A DNA stretch of 39,278 nt, taken from assembly GCF_022063185.1 (NCBI RefSeq), contig NZ_CP091920.1:1-39278 (forward strand). Direction: 5' to 3'. A program made the position numbers and the translations under genes. Shown here in pieces: positions 33,000 through 39,278 of this stretch (its first letter is position 1; every line of letters begins with the position of its first letter). The DNA is from Nostoc sp. UHCC 0870. Lineage in GTDB: Bacteria > Cyanobacteriota > Cyanobacteriia > Cyanobacteriales > Nostocaceae. The notes beneath the pieces were generated by a model, which was not told the DNA's origin, ran no database searches, and saw only the letters and a list, made by a program, of their open reading frames with translations.

Positions 33000-33559
33000 T
33001 GTTGGACAGAAATTCAAACCGCAATCCCAGTCCATTTCAATTCGCGGGAGTAACACCACAACCAAAATCACAACCATCCAACACACCCCCAGCACCAGCA
33101 CCACCAGAAAACAATCGAACGCGAACATTTAGGAGAGCCGGGAATATTTGTGAGATTACTGCCGGAGCATCACTCAACTCCGCCGTGATTTTTACTTTCC
33201 ATCTACTGCAAGTTCATCCTGTGGGAATGTTTTTGGCGTTAGGTGTTTCACACTTTTATTTCACTGCCACAGCTACTGGGGAAGAAGGCAGAAAAATCAC
33301 AAATATTATGAGTGGATGTAGTGCGTCGTTGGCATTACTTTGTTCTCTATCGGAATCAATGAGTGAGTGGTGGGAAGCTGAGACTTCTAAATCAACTGCC
33401 GCAGCAGAAATGAAATCAATTATCTCACAAGAAATTCCACAAATATCTACCTCAACATCTACTGATAATTCTGGTTGGTTAGAAGGGCTGGGGAGTGTGT
33501 TGGTGTTAGGGGTGGTGGTGTTAATTCTTTTCAATCTTAATGGCAAGAAACGGTCATGA
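32999..33559 (+). CDS. Small membrane protein (186 aa), membrane-ATPase operon
   Basis: A Pro-rich N-terminus (about 10-40) precedes two hydrophobic hairpin segments (about 55-85, AVIFTFHLLQVHPVGMFLAL; about 102-115, SGCSASLALLCSL) and a C-terminal transmembrane helix (LGSVLVLGVVVLILF, about 165-180) with a Lys/Arg end. It is predicted to be an integral membrane protein. It starts at ATG 32999 and overlaps its neighbours by 1 and 4 bp. No family is recognised. Its place between a coiled-coil protein and a membrane ATPase suggests a complex subunit. Confidence 0.7.
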   Translation: MLDRNSNRNPSPFQFAGVTPQPKSQPSNTPPAPAPPENNRTRTFRRAGNICEITAGASLNSAVIFTFHLLQVHPVGMFLALGVSHFYFTATATGEEGRKITNIMSGCSASLALLCSLSESMSEWWEAETSKSTAAAEMKSIISQEIPQISTSTSTDNSGWLEGLGSVLVLGVVVLILFNLNGKKRS

Positions 33560-35421
33560 CTTCTCTGAGCGACCAGCATGAAAATTTAGCTAAAAACCAA
33601 CAATCTCAATGCCAACAATGGTTTAATCAACTGCCGTTCGACACAAGAATTGCGGTGATAGGGATGTCGCTAATCCTGGCTTTATTTTCAACTGCCCAAG
33701 CCTGGAGGGGAGAGATAAGTTCGCGGATTTATTTTTGTATTCTTACACAACAGCAGGAACTCAAATGTCGGGATAAAAATAATCGCCCTTACCGGATGAC
33801 AGTCTGGCATTGGCAGCAGTGGCAGCAAGACGGTATGCCCACATTCATTGTCCCCAATACCAATATTAATTACCAGGGGTTAGTCAAAGCCGCTAATTCA
33901 TCCAAGCCTGTATGGGCTGGTGCGGCGTTTTTATGTTTTGCAACCGCAGGGTGGATGCTGCGACATCTGCAAGACCAAGAGCGTCAATTATTTAACTTCC
34001 AAGCCATTGTTGAAAAACGGGATTTAGCACGAGCCGAAATCAAAGCCAAGTCAGAATTATTAGATGATTACCACCAATTCAATGTTCAACAAATTCGGTT
34101 ACAGTCCGAACTCGACATGATAACCAATGAACAAGTAATAGACATCCAAAAAGCTGAAATTTTGGCAGAAGTCGAAATCCAGATTACACAAATGGAAGCT
34201 GCCGACATTAAATTTGAGGCTGAGGTAGCGGGAATGTCACCGCAAGATAAGGAGGAATATATTAAATTTTTACGCCAACAAAAGACCCCTTACCTCCAAG
34301 GTACACAAACTTTACAGGCAACTGTTAACCCCGGCGATAAGATAAATCCTTCAGAACAACCACCAGCAATCTCCTCCGATGAACCAGCCCCCAGCCCACT
34401 AAATTCTACCGAAACTTTTAACCCTTGGGACTATGCAAATGCTAATCAACTACCCCAAGAATATCGTTGGCTGAGGGAATTTATTTCTAACACTGCTTTA
34501 GTGTTGGGGAGTCAGGGCAGTGGTAAATCTTGGTTCGTTCGCGTCTTGGCATTGCTCAAAAAACTCAAGGGTTACAGAGTAATTATCTTTGACCCCAACA
34601 GCAATCAAGGTGAATGGATGGGGATGGAATTTTACGGCAGCTATGAAGAAATCCAAGAACAGATGAAATGGTATGTAGGTGAAATTCAAAACCGCTATAA
34701 CCAGTTCCGCCAAAGCACGATAAGTGAATTGCAATGGCGTGAAAAGTTGTGGCGTGAGGGTAAAGCCTTCAGCATTATCTGTGAAGAATATAGTACCTAT
34801 ACAGACTTCATTGAAGACAAGGATTTAATCAAGAAGTTTGTCAAATCCGCAAATACTCTCAGCCGTAAACAAGAAGCTCCCGTCACTTTCGTCACGCACA
34901 ATTTATCTAAAGAATGCCTGGGTAATGTTGATGGACTGTTTGACATTTTTAAACGAATGCAGCGACTATTTTTGGATGCCACCACCGACCCGAAAACCGA
35001 CCAACCAGTTGCAGCAGGTACGGGCAGAATTAAGGCAGTTGATGCTGATGAATTACGCGAAGTTTTCACTCCTAAACTGGCTGTAAAAATTACAGACTTT
35101 CGCACTGAAAGTGAGCAGATGGAAGATGCGCGTCAAATGCTCCGGCGTTACGAGCAGATGGAAGGTATTACTAATAGCTCTGAAACCGTTGGCAGTAGTT
35201 TGGCTCAACCCTCAAAACCGCATCTCTCGGATAACGTACAAAAACTCTATAACTTCCTCAAACGTACCAACCGTATGTCAGCCAAAGTCAAAGATATTCA
35301 GCCAAATTTCAAAGTCAAAGGGCAGCGATTTAGCGTCGATGAACTCACTCGATTTTTCAACGAAATCGTTGAGGCGGAATTAGCCGAGTGGGTGGCGACT
35401 GGTGTAATTCAACTCAAATAA
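33556..35421 (+). CDS. Membrane-anchored P-loop ATPase, FtsK/HerA/TraG-like (621 aa)
   Basis: Two N-terminal transmembrane segments (about 33-50 and 117-133) enclose a loop of about 65 residues, then a coiled coil (about 140-230). The ATPase core follows: Walker A GSQGSGKS (318-325), Walker B FSIICEE (Glu410/411), FVTHNLSKE and a C-terminal winged-helix-like region (FLKRTNRMSAKVKDI). This architecture is close to conjugative coupling proteins (VirD4/TraG/TraD) and other FtsK/HerA pumps that move DNA through membranes. The specific family was not confirmed. It overlaps the preceding membrane protein gene by 4 bp and ends a four-gene overlapping operon. Confidence 0.82.
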   Translation: MTSLSDQHENLAKNQQSQCQQWFNQLPFDTRIAVIGMSLILALFSTAQAWRGEISSRIYFCILTQQQELKCRDKNNRPYRMTVWHWQQWQQDGMPTFIVPNTNINYQGLVKAANSSKPVWAGAAFLCFATAGWMLRHLQDQERQLFNFQAIVEKRDLARAEIKAKSELLDDYHQFNVQQIRLQSELDMITNEQVIDIQKAEILAEVEIQITQMEAADIKFEAEVAGMSPQDKEEYIKFLRQQKTPYLQGTQTLQATVNPGDKINPSEQPPAISSDEPAPSPLNSTETFNPWDYANANQLPQEYRWLREFISNTALVLGSQGSGKSWFVRVLALLKKLKGYRVIIFDPNSNQGEWMGMEFYGSYEEIQEQMKWYVGEIQNRYNQFRQSTISELQWREKLWREGKAFSIICEEYSTYTDFIEDKDLIKKFVKSANTLSRKQEAPVTFVTHNLSKECLGNVDGLFDIFKRMQRLFLDATTDPKTDQPVAAGTGRIKAVDADELREVFTPKLAVKITDFRTESEQMEDARQMLRRYEQMEGITNSSETVGSSLAQPSKPHLSDNVQKLYNFLKRTNRMSAKVKDIQPNFKVKGQRFSVDELTRFFNEIVEAELAEWVATGVIQLK

Positions 35422-35644
35422 TTTACATCAATACTGTCTGCTGTCTGAAGATATATTCGCCCCGAAAACGTACCCTTTAGCAAAAATGGACAGCACAGAC
35501 ATTCTAGACATCTATCGGCTGTAATGCTGACACAGCAAGGGACAGCGCGGACAGTAAGTTACAGATAGGTGACGCAATTTTTAGACAGTTGCTGCCGAAT
35601 ATCTGTCTGGTTTTTTTTCAGTAATTCAAAAGATTGAGGTAAAT
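35422..35644. promoter_or_regulatory. GACAG/CTGTCTG-rich intergenic region
   Basis: Many copies of CTGTCTG and GGACAG, in both orientations, occur between 35438 and 35610 (for example 35438-35449, 35488-35498, 35540-35552). They may form binding sites or an origin-like element. The region also carries the terminator hairpin at 35583-35618 and the ribosome site of the next gene. Confidence 0.5.
35583..35618 (+). terminator. Rho-independent terminator candidate
   Basis: AGACAG (35583-35588) pairs with CTGTCT (35603-35608), followed by GG and eight T (35611-35618). The stem is short, so it is a moderate candidate for ending the membrane-ATPase operon. Confidence 0.55.
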
Positions 35645-36931
35645 ATGTCAAGAAGAATCCCATCTCAAATCGAGGTCAGAAACGACTGTATTATCATCAG
35701 AAATTTAGAGATATCCTTATACGATGCAGTGGATTATCTCTCCTCAATTCCCTCAGATGAATACGAGCAGACCTGTATTAACATCTTTGAGGTTGGTTTC
35801 TTTTGCATACAGCGCATTCAGAATAGGAACGATACAGAATTTGTTAGGCGCGAATTTGACTACCTCTTAGCCGAATTATATAAAACGGTGGCGACTATCC
35901 CCCAGGCTTTGGAGACAAGGATACTAAGCCAACTCGGTGCAGAGAATAAACAAATTTTAGCTCCCATGCAATCACAGATTGGCTTAACTAAAGCCTTTAT
36001 TAACCAACAAATCGATGAAGTAAAAAGGCTATTTCAGCAGGAAATAGATGTGTCAAAAAATTCCTCAACTCTTGGGATTGCCATCAGGAAGATTGAGAAC
36101 TTGTTGGATTCTAAGCGCACTGACTCCATCCCAGGGGTATTTGCAGAGTCGCTTAAAAACATAACTTTAGAAAATGGGGTTTTAACTAAATCGGTAAAAG
36201 CTGTGGTCGGGGATGCCGTAAAACCTCTCGCCCAGGAAGTTGAAAAATTACGGCAGCAGATTCGTGAAAAAGAAATGGTGGAATCGGTGCTTGAACAAAC
36301 GATCGCCAAAGGTGCAACTTACGAAGAGTCCATCGTAGTCGAATTACAACAGTGGTCAAAAATGGGGGCTGAAATTTATCACGTTGGCAAGGACAAAGAA
36401 GTAGGGGATATTCTGATTAAGTTTACATCTAACTCAATTGTGGCTTGTGACCTATCAATTATTATTGAAGCCCGTAATAGAGACTCTGCGAGCTGGGGGC
36501 GAAAAAGAATTGCTGATCAACTCAACAAAGCAATGATGAAAAGAAAAGCAACTGCGGGAATATTCCTCAGCCGTAATCGTGAAGGGCTAGCCCAGGAGAT
36601 TGGTTATTGGGCGCAAGGAATTTGTGAGCAGGGGCAGTGGGTAGCAACGACGCATGAAATGCTTAATGTTGCAATTCAGTTCTTAGTAATCACCCAACAA
36701 TTAGCTGCTCAAAAAACTTTGAATCCCGAATTGAATTATGAGGTTTTAGAATCTCAGTTGCAGCGTATTCAAGTGTCTTTGGACTACCTTTCCCAATTTA
36801 ATAGTCATGCGACTTCTATCGAGGAGAATTGTGGAGCGATTAGAGCTAAAAGTAAAATAATGCGAAATGAAATTTGCAGTGCCTTAAATTCGATTACGGA
36901 TTCTATTAACCAAGCACAGGCATCTCGTTAG
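35645..36931 (+). CDS. Coiled-coil protein with a possible PD-(D/E)XK nuclease core (428 aa)
   Basis: A helical N-terminal half (about 1-235, including KLRQQIREKEMVESVLEQT) is followed by a compact alpha/beta core: GAEIYHVGKDKEVGDILIKF (Asp255), then LSIIIEARNRD (Glu275, Arg277), then ADQLNKAMMKRKATAGIFLS. Spacing resembles DUF2130/RmuC-like nuclease folds, with Arg in place of the usual catalytic Lys. The C-terminus is again helical. GAGG precedes ATG 35645. It lies just downstream of the membrane ATPase, after a terminator-like hairpin, so it may be part of the same functional module but separately transcribed. Nuclease activity is an inference. Confidence 0.6.
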   Translation: MSRRIPSQIEVRNDCIIIRNLEISLYDAVDYLSSIPSDEYEQTCINIFEVGFFCIQRIQNRNDTEFVRREFDYLLAELYKTVATIPQALETRILSQLGAENKQILAPMQSQIGLTKAFINQQIDEVKRLFQQEIDVSKNSSTLGIAIRKIENLLDSKRTDSIPGVFAESLKNITLENGVLTKSVKAVVGDAVKPLAQEVEKLRQQIREKEMVESVLEQTIAKGATYEESIVVELQQWSKMGAEIYHVGKDKEVGDILIKFTSNSIVACDLSIIIEARNRDSASWGRKRIADQLNKAMMKRKATAGIFLSRNREGLAQEIGYWAQGICEQGQWVATTHEMLNVAIQFLVITQQLAAQKTLNPELNYEVLESQLQRIQVSLDYLSQFNSHATSIEENCGAIRAKSKIMRNEICSALNSITDSINQAQASR

Positions 36932-36968
36932 TTTCATATGATGATTGTTTGTGCCTGAATGCCAATCC

Positions 36969-37000
36969 AACCCCTTCCAGGTGAATCTAGGAGGGGTTTT
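36969..37000 (+). terminator. Rho-independent terminator after the coiled-coil gene
   Basis: AACCCCTTCC (36969-36978) pairs with GGAGGGGTT (36990-36998) with one bulged T, followed by TTTT. It lies 38 bp after the stop codon. Confidence 0.75.
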
Positions 37001-37090
37001 GATATTAGGTTTCTATAGGACATGAAGCCGAGATATAGTTGTACAGGCAGTTACAGCTTTATATTTTCACTCCTAAAGGATGCGCTTGTA

Positions 37091-37106
37091 GTCCCGTCGG
37101 CGGGAC
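37091..37106. repeat. Dispersed GTCCCG hairpin, copy 3 (reverse orientation)
   Basis: GTCCCG-TCGG-CGGGAC, the exact reverse complement of the copies at 5777 and 25676. Confidence 0.75.
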
Positions 37107-37283
37107 AAATAGTAGCCAACCACTTGCACGGGCGATCGCTCCCCTAAATGTGGCTTTTATTTTTACGGTTATAGCTCACAGGTATCATAAATATTTGGAC
37201 ATATTCTACCTAGAATGTAATACGCCCAAACCCCCCTCCCCTCAAGACTTACAAGCGTAAATATAATAAATAAATATACAACT

Positions 37284-37301
37284 ATTCCGAAGTTTCGGAA
37301 T
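37284..37301. repeat. Isolated ATTCCGAAGTTTCGGAAT near-palindrome
   Basis: The palindromic head of the 67-bp direct repeats at 24354 and 25567, present here without the rest of the element. Confidence 0.7.
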
Positions 37302-37356
37302 ACTCAAGAATTCCATCATTAATAGTTGGATAATTACTTACTTACCTGTGTTGGTA

Positions 37357-37398
37357 GTCCCAGGTATGGGACAAGAAATTATCCCAATCACCGATAAC
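37357..37398. repeat. GTCCCA...TGGGAC + ATTATCCCAAT repeat, copy 1
   Basis: A GTCCCA/TGGGAC hairpin followed by AAGAAATTATCCCAAT and TCACCGATAAC. It matches 38287-38334, apart from the hairpin loop and a short insertion. The two copies bracket two small genes (37529-38177). Confidence 0.75.
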
Positions 37399-37528
37399 AT
37401 CTTGGATTAACACCGTCTTCACTGAATATTTAAGTTATTTTAAGTATTTATCCTACATAAGAAACTAAATGAGATGAGCAACAATATTAATACATGAAGT
37501 ACAAATTAGTTTTTAATTGAGGATTCAA

Positions 37529-37744
37529 GTGGCTGAACCCATTACTACTACAGCAGTAACAGCTTTAGGCACAGTTGCTTTAGCAGGCGCAGTTGCAGCA
37601 ACGGAAGGTTTCTGTGGAAAAGTTGGTGAATATGCAGCAGATAAAGCAATAGAAGCTTGGGAATCTGGTTGGGAAAATGATAAACAAGCAGGCGGAATTT
37701 CTTCCAGGGGTAATAATTCTCAAAGTTCTCCTGCCACTGCTTAA
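37529..37744 (+). CDS. Small hypothetical protein, Ala/Gly-rich (71 aa)
   Basis: It starts at GTG 37529 with GAGG 6 bases upstream (the in-frame TTG 37517 is less likely). The sequence begins AEPITTTAVTALGTVALAGA, a hydrophobic helix, then a polar AADKAIEAWESGWENDK segment and a Ser/Asn-rich tail. It could be a small membrane-associated or secreted-leader peptide. It lies with the next secreted protein between two copies of a repeat. Function unknown. Confidence 0.6.
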   Translation: MAEPITTTAVTALGTVALAGAVAATEGFCGKVGEYAADKAIEAWESGWENDKQAGGISSRGNNSQSSPATA

Positions 37745-37794
37745 AGTTAGTTTTTAGGTTAATAGCAGACACTATTACTACTTAAACTTTGAAT

Positions 37795-37818
37795 CCCTCT
37801 GCAATATTTGTCAGGGGG
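37795..37818 (+). terminator. Weak hairpin between the two small genes
   Basis: CCCTCTG (37795-37801) pairs with CAGGGGG (37812-37818) with one G-U pair. Only TTT follows, so termination would be weak. It lies in the leader of the secreted-protein gene. Confidence 0.4.
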
Positions 37819-37838
37819 TTTAATGATGTCGTTTAATT

Positions 37839-38177
37839 ATGAGAGAGTTGTTTATGTTGCCAGTCAAAATAGTTCGCTCCCTGTTGGCAGTATTTTTAAC
37901 TTGTGTAATCGCTTTGAATTGTTTTACTAGCCCTGCTTTGGCTGATACTGGTTCAGCAATTGACTCATTTACTAACGGTTTTTGGAAAGCTTTTGGTACT
38001 GCTGTTGGTGGCATAGCAGGGAGTATAGCAACCTGTTATGCAGTAGATATTTTTATTGTTCCAGTCGCTCCACCAGTGGCTGCCTATTTAGCTACATTAT
38101 GTCCTACCATTGGAGGCACAGTTGGAGGAGTGGGGGGTGCAGCAGGAACAAACGTTCTTATCGGAGCGCAGCACTAG
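37839..38177 (+). CDS. Small secreted or membrane glycine-rich protein (112 aa)
   Basis: A cleavable signal peptide is clear: a basic start (MLPVKIVRS), a hydrophobic core (LLAVFLTCVIAL) and an ALA-D cleavage site near residue 36. The mature part is hydrophobic and rich in Gly with GxxxG-like spacing (GTAVGGIAGSIAT, TIGGTVGGVGGAAGTN), with two Cys in the mature region. Such composition is found in membrane-inserting peptides including some bacteriocins, but no maturation or transport gene is adjacent, so that is speculation. ATG 37839 or ATG 37854 may be the start. A strong terminator follows at 38212. Confidence 0.65.
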   Translation: MRELFMLPVKIVRSLLAVFLTCVIALNCFTSPALADTGSAIDSFTNGFWKAFGTAVGGIAGSIATCYAVDIFIVPVAPPVAAYLATLCPTIGGTVGGVGGAAGTNVLIGAQH

Positions 38178-38211
38178 ACACTCCCTAGACAAAATGTAGA
38201 TAACCATTAAC

Positions 38212-38245
38212 AGCACCCATCTAATTGTTTTATCGGGTGCTTTTT
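38212..38245 (+). terminator. Rho-independent terminator after the secreted-protein gene
   Basis: AGCACCC (38212-38218) pairs with GGGTGCT (38235-38241), and the T-run 38241-38245 follows directly. Confidence 0.8.
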
Positions 38246-38286
38246 AATTGGTTGGTTGTAAACAATGTGATTAAGCGGTGTCACAA

Positions 38287-38334
38287 GTCCCAGTCCTGGG
38301 ACAAGAAATTATCCCAATTTTAATCACCGATAAC
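38287..38334. repeat. GTCCCA...TGGGAC + ATTATCCCAAT repeat, copy 2
   Basis: Matches the copy at 37357-37398 except for the loop of the hairpin and a 6-base insertion before TCACCGATAAC. Confidence 0.75.
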
Positions 38335-38381
38335 GTTACTTTTGGCGTTTGCTACCCAAACCCCAATTTCGATACACCACC

Positions 38382-38681
38382 TCAAAACAAAGAAAGCTGC
38401 CCAGGCGATACATTCCCCCGGCGGCGTGTATGAAAACTGAGATGGCAGGCTGTGCATAACGCGCACAAGTTGTCTTTGTGATTATCTTCAGGTCTGAAAT
38501 TAAAGTGATGCACGGTTAATGTTAAGGCCATTCTTTGGGAACGAGACAATTGGGATGTATCGTCACCGGGGCGAATACATTGCAACCCACACTTAGAACA
38601 TCGCCAATTCACTTCTTCTTTGACAACGAGTGCGATATCAGACCAATTTTGGGGATAACGTTGCTGCGATTTTCTTGGCAT
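38382..38681 (-). CDS. HNH endonuclease-like protein (99 aa)
   Basis: A small HNH nuclease: CSKCGLQC near the N-terminus, then LTVHHFNFRPEDNHKDNLCALCTACHLSFH with His-His, Asn and His of the HNH core and a second Cys pair that binds a structural zinc. Size is normal for single-domain HNH proteins of plasmids and phages. It stands alone and could be a homing-type or defence-type nuclease. The start is ATG 38681. Confidence 0.88.
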   Translation of the reverse strand: MPRKSQQRYPQNWSDIALVVKEEVNWRCSKCGLQCIRPGDDTSQLSRSQRMALTLTVHHFNFRPEDNHKDNLCALCTACHLSFHTRRRGNVSPGQLSLF

Positions 38682-38715
38682 TTTCTGATTATAAAAATGC
38701 GTAGCTATTTAATTA

Positions 38716-39141
38716 TCAGTTTTTTAATAAGAGTAATTTACTATATATAATCCCAAAGCAACAGTCTGATAATTTTACGCCTAATAACAACGCGCTACAA
38801 AAAACTTTAACGGTATGGGTGTCGGTGAACAGTGGTGCGTCGGGGCGTGAGCAGTTTGTCCCGTCGGCGGGACAGAAAAAAACTGCTGCTAAATCGAAAT
38901 TTCCCCCCAGAACGCCCTTAACCCCAACCAAATACTCCAAACGATTATTTCTATGCTGGGTGGGTTTAATTGCCCTTCCCCGTCGAAATTTAGCCCCCAT
39001 CCGCGTTTTTTTTACCCGCCCCCCCCGGCGCGGAAAATCGACCTCCATGAAAGATTGTTGGTTCTGCCCAAAATTTTCTTCTGGCCTTGTGGTTTCTTGA
39101 GTGTCTATAACTACCTCCCCCCTGATTACCTCCGCCTGCAT
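38716..39141 (-). CDS. Uncertain 141-aa ORF near the right edge
   Basis: The frame from ATG 39141 encodes a basic, Arg/Lys-rich N-terminal two-thirds (FPRRGGRVKKTRMGAKFRRG, about 36-55) and an unrelated hydrophobic end. It starts 3 bases after the stop of an upstream open frame (39145), which looks operon-like. However, it runs through a GTCCCG hairpin copy (38858-38873) and homopolymer tracts, which argues for at least part being non-coding. No family is recognised. Confidence 0.3.
   Translation of the reverse strand: MQAEVIRGEVVIDTQETTRPEENFGQNQQSFMEVDFPRRGGRVKKTRMGAKFRRGRAIKPTQHRNNRLEYLVGVKGVLGGNFDLAAVFFCPADGTNCSRPDAPLFTDTHTVKVFCSALLLGVKLSDCCFGIIYSKLLLLKN
38858..38873. repeat. Dispersed GTCCCG hairpin, copy 4 (reverse orientation)
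   Basis: GTCCCG-TCGG-CGGGAC, identical to the copy at 37091-37106. Confidence 0.75.
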
Positions 39142-39144
39142 TTG

Positions 39145-39278
39145 CTATTTCTTATTAATACGCGCTTTTACCTGTTTGGGTGGGGGCGCATTCCCTCTCT
39201 GTAGTAATCTCTGAAGTAATTTTTGGAGTATTCTTTGAGGGGGTCTGGAACGCTTGCGGGGCAAGGCTTTCAGGGGGG
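39145..39278 (-). CDS. Partial basic, Pro-rich protein C-terminus (5' end beyond the window)
   Basis: The minus strand is open from the window edge to TAG at 39147-39145, encoding LKALPRKRSRPPQRILQKLL and then a basic tail (PPPKQVKARINKK). This reads like a protein C-terminus, but with 44 codons and biased composition it cannot be certain. Confidence 0.35.
   Translation of the reverse strand, partial: PLKALPRKRSRPPQRILQKLLQRLLQRGNAPPPKQVKARINKK

Larger units (their letters stand above)
36932..37528. other. Non-coding region with palindromes after the coiled-coil gene
   Basis: No supportable gene was found. It holds the terminator at 36969-37000, a GTCCCG hairpin (37091-37106), an ATTCCGAAGTTTCGGAAT near-palindrome (37284-37301) and one copy of the GTCCCA-TGGGAC repeat (37357-37398). 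A frame at 37039-37260 runs through these repeats and looks spurious. Confidence 0.5.

Noticed and set aside
37039..37260. 73-codon plus-strand frame
   Set aside because: It crosses a GTCCCG hairpin and a HIP1 site, lacks a ribosome binding site and has no domain.
38819..39204. Two overlapping plus-strand frames of 93 and 83 codons at the right edge
   Set aside because: Low-complexity Pro/Arg/Phe translations over homopolymer tracts; no start context, and they overlap the minus-strand frames.

Overview
The window looks like part of a large plasmid, or a plasmid-like genomic island, from a filamentous nitrogen-fixing-type cyanobacterium (Nostocales: Nostoc, Anabaena, Calothrix and relatives). 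The evidence is the many HIP1 octamers (GCGATCGC), heptanucleotide short tandem repeats, pentapeptide-repeat and NACHT proteins of the kind abundant in these organisms, and a dense set of plasmid maintenance genes: a primase-helicase, a ParA/RHH pair, an actin-like ParM with a putative ParR, and toxin-antitoxin pairs. No rRNA, tRNA or CRISPR array was seen. This assignment is inference; no database was searched.

Layout. 1-5.2 kb: a 23-bp tandem repeat, then a membrane pentapeptide-repeat protein and a membrane NACHT ATPase that share a short Gly/Gln/Asn-rich tag. 5.2-6.7 kb: a small hypothetical gene, a decayed fragment resembling DNA-methylase motif I, a long hairpin and a FimB-size tyrosine recombinase. 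6908-11428: a complete Tn3-family transposon with 49-bp inverted repeats and a TATAT target duplication. It carries a serine resolvase fused to a pRiA4 ORF-3-like domain and a transposase whose first 30 codons are out of frame with the rest. It landed in the stop codon of a 115-aa gene without changing that protein. 11.8-14.3 kb: an hsdS-like half subunit plus hsdM pair, followed by a frameshifted remnant of an hsdR tail. 14.3-22 kb (minus strand): a complete type I restriction-modification operon, hsdM-hsdS-hsdR, with a VapBC-like toxin-antitoxin pair in each inter-subunit gap.

22-25.2 kb: a ParA ATPase and an RHH partner flanked on both sides by CGATTTCGTTA-type repeats (probable centromere/operator), a CoiA-like nuclease-fold protein, and an R2K-type ATP-grasp gene bracketed by 67-bp direct repeats. 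25.8-29.3 kb: a large TOPRIM primase-helicase, the best candidate replication protein. 29.5-31.9 kb: two small RHH genes and a ParM/ParR-like segregation operon with an iteron-rich control region. 31.8-35.4 kb: a tightly overlapping plus-strand operon of unknown function (39-aa peptide, 91-aa protein, coiled-coil protein, membrane protein, membrane-anchored FtsK/HerA/TraG-type ATPase). It is followed by a putative coiled-coil nuclease. This is the most plausible undescribed system in the window: a possible transfer or segregation apparatus coupled to the actin-like filament genes. 37-39.3 kb: small membrane or secreted proteins, dispersed palindromes, an HNH nuclease, and poorly resolved ORFs at the right edge.

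Together the genes cover replication, two partition systems, post-segregational killing, DNA restriction, possible NACHT-based defence, and DNA mobility.
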